NCBI GenBank assembly: GCA_937974175.1
Contig: CALJIG010000067.1
Span: 1 to 20,812, forward strand
Reading direction: 5' to 3'
Source: an uncultured Ignavibacteria bacterium
GTDB taxonomy: Bacteria; Bacteroidota; Ignavibacteria; Tepidaquicellales; Tepidaquicellaceae
Length of the DNA stretch: 20,812 bases
The position numbers and the translations under genes are program-made. Below the pieces are notes generated by a model, which had not been told where the DNA came from, ran no database searches, and saw only the letters and a program-made list of their open reading frames with translations. Below, in pieces: positions 7,236 through 14,950 of this stretch (its first letter is position 1; the number at the start of each line of letters is the position of its first letter).

Positions 7236-7937
7236 TTATTCATTCTTTTTCTTTTTGCCCTCTAAAATTTTCCTGAAATCTTTTGTATCTCTATCCGCAA
7301 CTTTCTGCTGAAATTCTTTTATCTTGAATTCAAACTTCTGTTCAAGATTCATAGTGAATGATTCTTTATTCAGATAACTTATGCCCGTAAAATTTTTGCT
7401 TTCGAAAAAATCTAAAAAAATCTCGGGTTTTTTAGAATCGGTATAATGATAGTCTATCATGCAGTTTAGTAATACCACTTCCTTTAAATTTTCAACTATG
7501 TCAGCTACAATTGAGGAAAATTTTATTGTACTGTTGTTATCTGTAATTTCACTCTGAGGGAAAATCCATAAAAATTTTGAACTGTCTTTTAAGTAATTTG
7601 AAATAGAAATTACTTCTTCCTTTCTAATCTCTTCGTTGATACTAATCACTCCCAGCTTGTCAAAATTTTTATTTAATTTTTCTTTACCCGTAATTAAGTA
7701 GTAAGCATCGATTTTAAAATATTCGAGGCATAGAAAAATTGCAAGGCTTGCATCCCACCAGTTAGAATGATTTGAACAGAATATTACAGGTATATTATTT
7801 TTTTGTGACTGAGAGATTACATTAACAGCGTTATCAAAATTTTTTACATTAATGCCTGCAAAATTTTTCTTAAAATTATGATAGAAATATTGCTTATATA
7901 AAAAATCATCAAACTTACTTTTAGGGGGAAATATCAC
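7236..7937 (-). CDS. PlsC-like lysophospholipid acyltransferase family protein
   Basis: The protein has 233 residues with the acyltransferase HX4D motif in SNHSNWWD (His57, Asp62). A second block, WIFPQSEIT (126-132), sits where PlsC enzymes have FPEGTRS. The FPQxEI form is a known-looking variant in Bacteroidota-type acyltransferases. It probably transfers an acyl chain to a lysophospholipid or similar lipid at the inner membrane. The substrate cannot be told from the sequence, so 1-acylglycerol-3-phosphate acyltransferase is only one option. The start is GTG, 29 nt after the ggt stop, and dinB begins 3 nt downstream, so ggt, this gene and dinB are probably co-transcribed. Confidence 0.8.
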   Translation of the reverse strand: MIFPPKSKFDDFLYKQYFYHNFKKNFAGINVKNFDNAVNVISQSQKNNIPVIFCSNHSNWWDASLAIFLCLEYFKIDAYYLITGKEKLNKNFDKLGVISINEEIRKEEVISISNYLKDSSKFLWIFPQSEITDNNSTIKFSSIVADIVENLKEVVLLNCMIDYHYTDSKKPEIFLDFFESKNFTGISYLNKESFTMNLEQKFEFKIKEFQQKVADRDTKDFRKILEGKKKKNE

Positions 7938-7966
7938 GTGTTTTTATAAAATCGTTGCAAAAAAAT

Positions 7967-9646
7967 TTAATACCCTATTGCCTTGCCATAACCTCTTCTA
8001 TCGGAGTGACCTGTAAAACTTCCGTCTGCATTAAATAAAATTCCTTCAACTCTTCCGAACTCAGGAATTTCTTTAAGAGTATATCCAATCGTTTTCAAAA
8101 CATCTTTCATATCTTTATCAAACACATCTTTTTCGATTTGAATTTCATCGGGCAGCCACTGATGATGAAAACGAGGCGCATCTATAGCATCATTAATGCT
8201 CATATTAAAATCAATTACATTTATAATTGTCTGCAATACAGAGGTAATAATTCTTCCGCCGCCGGGAGAACCGACTACCATGAACGGCTTATTGTCTTTT
8301 AAAATAATTGTCGGAGTCATGCTGCTGAGCATCCTTTTCTGCGGAGCGATTGCATTGGCATCGCTGCCTACAAGTCCGTACATATTCGGCGCGCCGGGCT
8401 TGGACGCAAAGTCATCCATTTCATTATTCCAGAAAAATCCTGCTCCTTTAATTACAAGCTTGCTGCCGAAGTTATCATTCAGAGTTGTTGTTGTTGAAAC
8501 TAAATTTCCCTCATTATCTACAATTGAATATTGAGTCGTCTGGTCGCTTTCTTTTTTTGTAATATCTCCGGGCTGAATTTCTTTGCTATTTGATGACCTG
8601 TTAAGTTCAAAGCCATCCATCCTCAGTTTAGCGTAAGGCTTCGAAATAAGAACATCAACGGGAACCGAAACAAAATCAGGGTCGCCCATGTATTTGCTTC
8701 TGTCAGCATACACTCTTCTCATTGCTTCGGTCAGAATATTTGCTTTAGCCGATGAGTTATATCCGAAACTTTTTAAATCATAATTTTCAAGAATGTTCAA
8801 TAAATATAAAAGACAAATTCCTCCGCTGGATGGCGGAGGCATAGATATTATTTCGTACCCATTGTAACTTCCTTTTATGGGAGTCCTTTCAACTGCTTCA
8901 TAGCTTTCGAGATCTGTTTTTGTAACGATGCCGTAGCCGAGACGCATTTCTTCTGAAATAAATTCAGCAGTCTCTCCTTTGTAAAAGCCGTCTCTTCCCT
9001 GCTCGGAAATTCTTCTTAATGTATTTGCTAAATCTTTTTGTTTCAGTAAATGACCTTCATTAAAAACTCCGCCAAAAATTTCCATAGTAGAAGGAAACTT
9101 TGCAAAAGCAGTTTGCTGTGAGTTTAAATTTTCTGCAAGGCGTTTATGAATTTTAAAACCGTTCTCGGCGTAATCAATTGCATATTGCATAACTTCCTGA
9201 CGTGACATTGTACCGTACTTCTCGAGTGCATAGAGCAAACCTGCAACTGAACCCGGAACGCCTCCTGCAAGATGCCCTACAGTGCTTAAACCTTCAACTA
9301 CATTGCCATTCGAATCAAGATACATATCTTTGTAAGCGGAGATAGGAGCTTTCTCGCGGTAATCGATTGAAATATTTCTTCCGTCTTTTAAATGGATTAA
9401 CATAAAACCGCCGCCGCCTATGTTTCCTGCTCCAGGATAAGTAACTGCAAGAGTAAAGCCGACTGCGACAGCAGCATCAATTGCATTACCGCCTTTTTTC
9501 AAGATTTCAATTCCTACCTGTGAAGCGTATTCATCAGCTGAGCTGACCATGCCATTTTTATATGAACCGGAATTAACGGAATTTGATTGCGCAAAGCAGC
9601 CGTTGAAAAAGAATAGAAGAAATATTATGAGTTTGAAAATTTTCAT
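7967..9646 (-). CDS. ggt: Gamma-glutamyltranspeptidase
   Basis: This is a full-length enzyme (559 residues) that hydrolyses or transfers the gamma-glutamyl group of glutathione and related peptides in the periplasm. It matures by self-cleavage before a Thr. That Thr is residue 370 in QTTQYSIVD, where many homologues read TTHYS. Other family landmarks are GGNAIDAAVA, GNIGGGGF, YREKAP, SSMTPTI and VGSPGGGRI. I start it at Met 9646, which gives a clear signal peptide (MKIFKLIIFLLFFFNGCFAQ) after a purine-rich SD. The NGC could also be a weak lipobox. A longer in-frame reading to 9748 passes through a palindromic repeat and is artefactual. The PlsC-like gene follows. Confidence 0.93.
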   Translation of the reverse strand: MKIFKLIIFLLFFFNGCFAQSNSVNSGSYKNGMVSSADEYASQVGIEILKKGGNAIDAAVAVGFTLAVTYPGAGNIGGGGFMLIHLKDGRNISIDYREKAPISAYKDMYLDSNGNVVEGLSTVGHLAGGVPGSVAGLLYALEKYGTMSRQEVMQYAIDYAENGFKIHKRLAENLNSQQTAFAKFPSTMEIFGGVFNEGHLLKQKDLANTLRRISEQGRDGFYKGETAEFISEEMRLGYGIVTKTDLESYEAVERTPIKGSYNGYEIISMPPPSSGGICLLYLLNILENYDLKSFGYNSSAKANILTEAMRRVYADRSKYMGDPDFVSVPVDVLISKPYAKLRMDGFELNRSSNSKEIQPGDITKKESDQTTQYSIVDNEGNLVSTTTTLNDNFGSKLVIKGAGFFWNNEMDDFASKPGAPNMYGLVGSDANAIAPQKRMLSSMTPTIILKDNKPFMVVGSPGGGRIITSVLQTIINVIDFNMSINDAIDAPRFHHQWLPDEIQIEKDVFDKDMKDVLKTIGYTLKEIPEFGRVEGILFNADGSFTGHSDRRGYGKAIGY

Positions 9647-9653
9647 TTTGATA

Positions 9654-9687
9654 CCGCCCCCTAACCCCCTCCTTGTAAAGGAGGGGG
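9654..9687. repeat. REP-like palindrome (CCCCCTCCTT/AAGGAGGGGG)
   Basis: A perfect 10-bp stem (9665-9674 with 9678-9687) with a 3-nt loop is preceded by CCGCCCCCTAAC. Very similar GC-rich palindromes are dispersed in many bacterial genomes and, when read through, give peptides like FTRRGLGGG, exactly as seen here. It lies 19 bp upstream of the ggt start, so it would form a hairpin in the ggt leader next to the ribosome-binding site. Confidence 0.75.
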
Positions 9688-9782
9688 AATACGAGCTATA
9701 AAATTTTAATGTGCTTAGTTTTACAGTAGAATTAAAGCAGTAGAACAATTATTAATTATTCATTACTAATTATTAATTGACT

Positions 9783-10601
9783 TTAAGTCATCCAGTCTCT
9801 GTTATATCTGAAATCAATATTGACAGTTCTGTTCATAATTTTTGCAATGAGCGGCGGAAGGCGCTTGAACTGATTTCTGTAAATCATTTTATTTACGCGG
9901 GCGATAAAATCATTTTCAAAGCCCATTGCTTCCAGTTCTTCATCTGTTCTGCGCTCATCAATTTTCTGATATAAAAATTTATCGACTTTTTCATAGGTAA
10001 AACCAAATTCGTTTTCATCTGACTGCCCTTCCCATAAATCTGCTGAAGGCTGTTTTTCAATTAGCTCTTTCGGAATGTTAAGGTGTCTTGCCAAATCCCA
10101 TAGCTGTGTTTTATATAAATCTCCTAAGGGATTAATTGCCGAAGCAGAATCACCGAACAACGTTGAGTAGCCAAGTAGGATTTCCGATTTATTACTCGTA
10201 CCAATTACCAATGCATTTTCTTTAGCAGACTGGTCATACAAAATTATCATTCTGCAGCGCGCCATAATGTTTCCTTTTCTTAAGTTGCTCATATTTTCTT
10301 CGTGTTCATTTTTTACAAAGGCATCGACCATATCTGTAATTTCAATTTTTTCATAGGGGACTTTCAAGTCGTTCACTACCCGCATTGCATCTATTACAGA
10401 TTCTTTGCTGCTGGATTTATACGGCATGAGAATACACTTCACATTCTCAGCGCCGAAAGCGCGCACGGCAAGATAAGTTGAGACGGCAGAATCAATTCCG
10501 CCCGATAGTCCGATAACGGCTTTTTTTACGCCTATCTTATATGTTTCATTTCGAAGAAACTCTATTAGGAGTTTTTCAACTATTGTATTATTTAATTTCA
10601 T
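9783..10601 (-). CDS. nadE: NAD+ synthetase, ammonia-dependent type
   Basis: The enzyme amidates nicotinic acid adenine dinucleotide to NAD+ using ATP. The PP-loop SGGIDS is at residues 33-38. GTSNKSEILLGY, FGDSASAINPLGDLYKTQ, PSADLWEGQSDE and a C-terminal FRYNRDW are all family landmarks. At 272 residues it has no N-terminal glutaminase domain, so it should use free ammonia or an amidotransferase partner. I chose ATG 10601 because AGGAC lies just upstream; a TTG at 10643 would add 14 residues that do not look conserved. It lies downstream of a strong terminator, so it probably has its own promoter in 10602-10672. Confidence 0.93.
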   Translation of the reverse strand: MKLNNTIVEKLLIEFLRNETYKIGVKKAVIGLSGGIDSAVSTYLAVRAFGAENVKCILMPYKSSSKESVIDAMRVVNDLKVPYEKIEITDMVDAFVKNEHEENMSNLRKGNIMARCRMIILYDQSAKENALVIGTSNKSEILLGYSTLFGDSASAINPLGDLYKTQLWDLARHLNIPKELIEKQPSADLWEGQSDENEFGFTYEKVDKFLYQKIDERRTDEELEAMGFENDFIARVNKMIYRNQFKRLPPLIAKIMNRTVNIDFRYNRDWMT

Positions 10602-10672
10602 TATTTGAAGTCCTGTTGCAGTAAAATCATTTAATTTATTCAAATTTTCAATTCACAATCTGTTTATTAAAT

Positions 10673-10708
10673 AAAAAAAGCCGTCCTGACAGCGTCGGAA
10701 CGGCTTTT
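10673..10708 (-). terminator. Rho-independent terminator after the 82-aa gene
   Basis: A long stem (10676-10690 with 10694-10708, one bulged base on each side) has a 3-nt loop. On the minus strand it is followed by a run of T's. It sits 22 bp after the stop of the 82-residue gene and separates it from nadE. Confidence 0.85.
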
Positions 10709-10730
10709 AATTTTTAAAATAGAATCAAAA

Positions 10731-10979
10731 TTATTTAGAAACCTGATATACTATTTTTCTGATTGTATCGAACTGCAAATAAGGAAATAATTCCTGAATT
10801 TTGTCAATAGCTTCACCAGCGCTCATTTCTCTCCTCATATCCTTATACATCTGGCGGATTTTGTAATCCCGGATAGCCTTCTCGTCGAGTAATTTATATT
10901 TTTTCAGTGTATTATACACATCATCATCAATCAGCTCGCTCAAGGGATTATCACTTTTGGATTTTGTTGTTGGTTTCAA
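10731..10979 (-). CDS. Small conserved-looking protein of unknown function, 82 aa
   Basis: I do not recognise this protein. It is charged, mostly helical by eye and has no signal peptide, so it is probably cytoplasmic. Residues 38-80 (DYKIRQMYKDMRREMSAG, then AIDKIQELFPYL and TIRKIVYQ) read like a helix-turn-helix or small helical bundle, with a GEAIDKIQELF helix and a final DTIRKIVYQ helix that could contact DNA. The start is TTG, supported by AAAGGAG 10 nt upstream (10990-10996). A strong terminator follows. Its isolated position, good SD and own terminator argue that it is a real, independently expressed gene. Facing a 612-bp divergent intergenic region, it could be a local regulator; that is a guess. 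Confidence 0.7.
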   Translation of the reverse strand: MKPTTKSKSDNPLSELIDDDVYNTLKKYKLLDEKAIRDYKIRQMYKDMRREMSAGEAIDKIQELFPYLQFDTIRKIVYQVSK

Positions 10980-11305
10980 TTTATTATTTCTCCTTTAGTT
11001 TTTAAAAATTTTACAGCTAACGGTATTGTTTTGTCTCTATAGCGCTTTTTAAATTGACTTTCAAATAAACTTTGTATATACAAAAATAACTTAATTTAAT
11101 TGAAGTTTCAAGTTTGGCAAGGCCTTCAAAAAGTGTTTAAACTGTAAAAACAATTATTTAGCTCTCTATTTTACTATTTTTTCTTTAAGAAATAGAACCG
11201 AATTTATACCTAAAAAGTTTAAAATCATAGTAATCATGTTGTCCCTTTGTTTTTCAAGGACGAAAAATACTTACCTTTTAATATGGCATTACAACGACGC
11301 ATTAA

Positions 11306-11388
11306 TGTAACATTTTAAAAATAGATGAATTGTTTTTTCAGCACTTTCATTTTCTAATCTCAATATTGTAACATTTTTGTCACATTTT
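11306..11388 (+). promoter_or_regulatory. Operator-like TGTNACATTTT repeats
   Basis: TGTAACATTTT occurs at 11306-11316 and 11367-11377 and TGTCACATTTT at 11378-11388. The last two are in tandem with an 11-bp period, about one helical turn, and each begins with the small palindrome TGTNACA. This is a plausible regulator-binding array upstream of dsbD, but the AT-rich background makes chance matches possible. Confidence 0.35.
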
Positions 11389-11538
11389 ATTTTCATCAAT
11401 ATTCACAAATTATCAACAACCATTTATTCAAAATAGTTGTTAAAGATTCCATCAATATAACAAATTGTTTTGAAGCTAAAAAGCAATTCTTCCCTATTAG
11501 TAGGAATAGGTTGAATTTTTTTAACGTTTCATTTTATA

Positions 11539-11565
11539 TTGAATTTAAAATTATATGAGTATAAT
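11539..11565 (+). promoter_or_regulatory. Candidate promoter of the dsbD operon
   Basis: TTGAAT (11539-11544) and a perfect TATAAT (11560-11565) are separated by 15 bp, shorter than ideal, and the -10 lies 26 bp before the ATG. In this AT-rich region such matches arise easily. Confidence 0.35.
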
Positions 11566-11591
11566 TTATTCATTCACTAAAAATCCCGGCC

Positions 11592-13427
11592 ATGACATTT
11601 AAAAGTATAAGCAAAGTTTTATTTGTTCTGATTCTTTTTTTATTTTCTTCACAGATCTTCTCGCAGACTCAGTACATCGATGCAAAATTTTTCACAGGAC
11701 AATCTTCGTATAAAAATTCAGATTCGATCTTAGTCGCTGCCAAAATTTATGTAAAAGATAAGTACCATATCAATTCATATGAAGTCTCCGACCCGACTTT
11801 GATACAAACCGCTATTTCATCTTCATCGGATAATTTTACAATTTCTAAAATTTATTTTCCGAAGGATGAATTATTAAAGTTTGCATTCAGCGCAACTCAG
11901 CTTAGAGTTTATGAACACGAAATTATTGTTGGAGTATTATTAAAACCGAAAGAAGGGCTTGCTGATGGTAATTATTCATTGCCTCTTAATATCAGCTACC
12001 AGGCATGCGATGATAAAGTATGCTACTCTCCGAAAACATGGAAAGACAGCGTACAGATTTCCATTTCCGCAAAAGGAACTGCAAAGACCGGATTGAATGA
12101 ACCTTATATTTCAAAAATACAGTATACATTTCCTCAAGTACCAACAGCAAAAACCGGCGACACAAAAAATACAACTAAGTTAACAGAAAATCCGCAAACA
12201 TCTTCACCTGATGAAGACCAGGTTTCAGATATAGTTAAAGAAAAAGGTTTAGCATTCGCTTTAATATTTATTTTCCTTGGGGGACTTGCATTAAATTTAA
12301 CGCCATGCGTTTATCCTCTGATTCCTATTACGGTCAGCTACTTCGGCGCTCAGGTAAGCGGAAGCAAATCACAGAGCATCATGATGGGTGTATTCTATGC
12401 GCTTGGTATGTCAGTTACATATTCATCGCTTGGAGTATTTGCAGCTTTAACAGGAAGCTTACTCGGAACTGCGCTGCAAAATCCTTTTGTGATAGCAGGC
12501 GTTGCTTTGATTTTAATTGCGCTGGGTACAAGTATGTTCGGGCTTTTTGAAATACGCGTTCCGCAAAAACTTGCATTGATGGGAAATAAAAACCGCTCCG
12601 GATATTTCGGTTCACTGGTCATGGGATTGACTGTGGGCTTTATCGCTGCTCCGTGTATCGGTCCTTTTGTATTAAGCTTACTTGTTTATGTCGGTAAAAC
12701 AGGAAGCGCATGGATGGGATTTTTATTATTCTTCGTTCTATCTCTCGGCTTAGGCGTTCCTTATATATTCCTTGCTGCTTCATCAAGCGCGCTTAGCAAG
12801 CTGCCCCGCTCAGGCGCATGGATGGAAGGCGTTAAAACAATTTTCGGGTTAATATTATTCGGCATGGCATTAAATACGCTTTCGCCGCTATTTGCAAAAA
12901 ATATTTTTATGATTGTATATCCGGCATTCTTTATTGCAGGCGGCGTTTACTTAGCTCTTATAGATAAAAAAGGAAGCAACTCAATAGGCTTCACAAGATT
13001 TAAAACACTCATTGCCCTGCTTGCAGTTTTTTACGGAGCATGGATAATGAAGCCTAACGAAGGAAGAGAAGAAGTTAAATGGAAGAATTTAACATCGGTG
13101 GAACAAATCAGCAGTTCTGTCAGTTCAGATAAGAAACCCGTAATGATTGATTTTTACGCAGACTGGTGTGCGCAGTGTAAGGAGCTTGACGAATATACCT
13201 ATACAGATAAAGAAATTATTGACTTGTCTTCTAAGTTAAACACCATTAAAATTGATTTAACCAAGGAAAACGAAGCCATTACAAATAAGTATAATGTAAA
13301 AGGGCTTCCCGTAGTACTTTTTATGAATTCAAAAGGAGAAGAAGTTAGCGAACTGAGAGTTACTGGTTTTTTAAAGCCGTCTGAATTTAAAACAAAAATT
13401 AATAAATTATTAGAGTTGGAGAAATAA
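11592..13427 (+). CDS. dsbD: Thiol:disulfide interchange protein DsbD, three-domain form
   Basis: DsbD carries electrons from cytoplasmic thioredoxin across the inner membrane to periplasmic thiol proteins. All three parts are present in 611 residues. After a signal peptide (ending IFSQ) comes an N-terminal periplasmic domain with Cys139 and Cys144 in YQACDDKVCYSP. Then there is a membrane domain of about eight helices (219-485) with Cys239 in LTPCVYP and Cys355 in AAPCIGP, and a C-terminal thioredoxin-like domain with Cys526 and Cys529 in ADWCAQCK. Every redox cysteine pair is intact. It is the first gene of a gapless operon: the next ATG directly follows its stop. Envelope proteins encoded downstream may depend on the same expression timing, though neither is obviously a thiol protein. 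Confidence 0.95.
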   Translation: MTFKSISKVLFVLILFLFSSQIFSQTQYIDAKFFTGQSSYKNSDSILVAAKIYVKDKYHINSYEVSDPTLIQTAISSSSDNFTISKIYFPKDELLKFAFSATQLRVYEHEIIVGVLLKPKEGLADGNYSLPLNISYQACDDKVCYSPKTWKDSVQISISAKGTAKTGLNEPYISKIQYTFPQVPTAKTGDTKNTTKLTENPQTSSPDEDQVSDIVKEKGLAFALIFIFLGGLALNLTPCVYPLIPITVSYFGAQVSGSKSQSIMMGVFYALGMSVTYSSLGVFAALTGSLLGTALQNPFVIAGVALILIALGTSMFGLFEIRVPQKLALMGNKNRSGYFGSLVMGLTVGFIAAPCIGPFVLSLLVYVGKTGSAWMGFLLFFVLSLGLGVPYIFLAASSSALSKLPRSGAWMEGVKTIFGLILFGMALNTLSPLFAKNIFMIVYPAFFIAGGVYLALIDKKGSNSIGFTRFKTLIALLAVFYGAWIMKPNEGREEVKWKNLTSVEQISSSVSSDKKPVMIDFYADWCAQCKELDEYTYTDKEIIDLSSKLNTIKIDLTKENEAITNKYNVKGLPVVLFMNSKGEEVSELRVTGFLKPSEFKTKINKLLELEK

Positions 13428-14183
13428 ATGTCAAAAAAGTTTTTAACAGTAATACTCTGTATTGTTTTTGCTAATGCAGCATTCTCTCAATCCAAAGTCG
13501 AATTGCCTAAACTGGAATCTTCTAAGATTTCAAAGAGCGATTTAACGAATCAGTTTCTAAATCAAAAATCCGATTCAGGAAAAGTTGAAGTTAAAACTTC
13601 ATCAAATAAAAAATCAGGCGGAGTAGCAATGCTTCTCTCTCTGGTTTTACCCGGAGCAGGCCATCTATATCTTGATAGAATGGACGTAGGTAAATTTTTT
13701 GTAATGGGTGAAGCAGCATCATGGTTAGGCTTTGCAGGATTAAATATCTATGGTAACGCTCTTCGCGAAGATGCAAGAACATTTGCCTCTGAAAATGCAG
13801 GTCTTGATAAAAGCGGAAAGCCCGATGATTATTTTGCAAACGTAGGAAACTTCAATAGTGTTTACGAATACAACAATGATAAATTATTAAAAGGACAATA
13901 CTCACAATTATACGATGTGAATACTTACTTCTGGAACTGGGATAATGTAACTAATAAAGACAGCTTCGAAGAGCAAAGGAAAAAAAGCGAACGGGTTTAT
14001 AATACTCGAGTAGTTTTCGGAACAACATTAATTGTAAACAGAATAGTAAGCGCTATCAGCGCATTGATATTGGCAAATAAGAAAAGCGATTCAAATACTT
14101 TAAATATTCAGCCTGAACTGCTGCAGAAAAATTATGGCGTTGGTGTTGATGGTCTGAAACTCAATATCTCAAAGAATTTTTGA
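13428..14183 (+). CDS. Exported protein with DUF5683-like hydrophobic core, paralogue 1
   Basis: This 251-residue protein has a signal peptide (residues 1-20, ending AFSQ), a polar segment, and then a hydrophobic core at about 65-110 containing LSLVLPGAGHLYLDRMDVGK. The LPGAGxxY pattern resembles DUF5683-type envelope proteins. A polar stretch rich in Asn/Asp/Tyr and another hydrophobic helix (about 205-225) follow, with a C-terminus ending in Phe. It begins immediately after the dsbD stop with an SD-like GGAGA, and its stop overlaps the truA start by 4 bp. The protein encoded after truA has the same overall architecture and motif. Localisation is probably the envelope; function is unknown. 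Confidence 0.75.
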   Translation: MSKKFLTVILCIVFANAAFSQSKVELPKLESSKISKSDLTNQFLNQKSDSGKVEVKTSSNKKSGGVAMLLSLVLPGAGHLYLDRMDVGKFFVMGEAASWLGFAGLNIYGNALREDARTFASENAGLDKSGKPDDYFANVGNFNSVYEYNNDKLLKGQYSQLYDVNTYFWNWDNVTNKDSFEEQRKKSERVYNTRVVFGTTLIVNRIVSAISALILANKKSDSNTLNIQPELLQKNYGVGVDGLKLNISKNF

Positions 14184-14950
14184 GTAAAGCTTTAAAGAAA
14201 GACATAAGCAGTAAGCAGAATAACTACAAGCTTACAATTGAATACGACGGAACAAATTTTTTAGGATGGCAAAGACAGAGCTACAGCAGGGAAACGATAC
14301 AGGGACATTTAGAAGATAAGCTTGAAGTCCTTTTAAAAGAAAAAATAACTTTATATGCAGCCGGCAGAACTGATGCCGGCGTGCATGCTATAAACCAGAT
14401 AGCAAATTTTAAAACAAATCAAAAGATCCAATCTGATAAATTCCTCTACCGTTTAAATTCACAGATACCGAAGTCTATAACAGTTAAGAAAATTTCTCTT
14501 GTGCCTGAAAAATTCCATGCGCGTTTTTCAGCAAAGCAAAGAGAGTATATTTATAAAATATCTTTAAGAAGAAAATCTATTGAGGGCTCATACTTCTGCA
14601 GAGTTTTCGGCGAGCCTGATTTTAAAGTAATAGATACACTTATAAAATTTTTCATAGGAAGAAAAAGTTTTTTTCCTTTAACAAAGAAGAAAGAGGATAA
14701 GCACAATTTTATCTGCAATCTGAATCTTCTCGCTTATAAGTATTACAAAAGCAGAGGTGAAATAATTTTCAAACTGAGAGCCGACAGATTTTTACACAGT
14801 ATGGTAAGAAGTATTATCGGCTGCCTTATAGATGCAGGCAGAGGTAACATTACTGCTGAGGAAGTAAAAAAAGAATTTACCAGAGGAGAAAAAATAAAGA
14901 CTCAATATTTACCGGCTAACGCCCTATTTTTAAACAAAATTTATTATTAA
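14180..14950 (+). CDS. truA: tRNA pseudouridine(38-40) synthase
   Basis: TruA converts uridines 38-40 in the tRNA anticodon arm to pseudouridine. The 256-residue protein has the usual length, with YDGTNFLGWQRQ near the start and the catalytic Asp65 in AAGRTDAGVHA. FHARFSAKQREYIYKI and DRFLHSMVRSIIGCLI are further family landmarks. Its start is TTG, overlapping the previous stop as TTGA, so translation is probably coupled. The next gene's ATG follows its stop directly. A cytoplasmic RNA enzyme lying between two exported paralogues is the odd point here. Confidence 0.95.
   Translation: MSKALKKDISSKQNNYKLTIEYDGTNFLGWQRQSYSRETIQGHLEDKLEVLLKEKITLYAAGRTDAGVHAINQIANFKTNQKIQSDKFLYRLNSQIPKSITVKKISLVPEKFHARFSAKQREYIYKISLRRKSIEGSYFCRVFGEPDFKVIDTLIKFFIGRKSFFPLTKKKEDKHNFICNLNLLAYKYYKSRGEIIFKLRADRFLHSMVRSIIGCLIDAGRGNITAEEVKKEFTRGEKIKTQYLPANALFLNKIYY

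Larger units (their letters stand above)
10980..11591. other. 612-bp AT-rich divergent intergenic region
   Basis: No credible gene is seen here. The region must hold the promoters for the 82-aa gene (leftward) and for the dsbD operon (rightward). It contains TGTNACATTTT repeats, a CCTATT/AATAGG hairpin (11493-11510), an AACAAC/GTTGTT inverted repeat around 11415-11442, and a -35/-10-like pair before dsbD. It is unusually long for this compact window. Confidence 0.6.

Noticed and set aside
8196..8534. Plus-strand ORF of 112 aa inside ggt
   Set aside because: It lies fully antisense to a well-supported gene and has no recognisable motif.
9647..9748. N-terminal extension of ggt
   Set aside because: The added residues come from a palindromic repeat and would hide the clear signal peptide that starts at 9646.
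11400..11450. Replication origin or DnaA box
   Set aside because: There is one TTATCAACA near-match (11410-11418) in AT-rich DNA, but no box cluster and no dnaA or related genes nearby.
10980..11591. Riboswitch or structured RNA before dsbD
   Set aside because: Only short AT-rich hairpins are visible and none matches a riboswitch core that I know.
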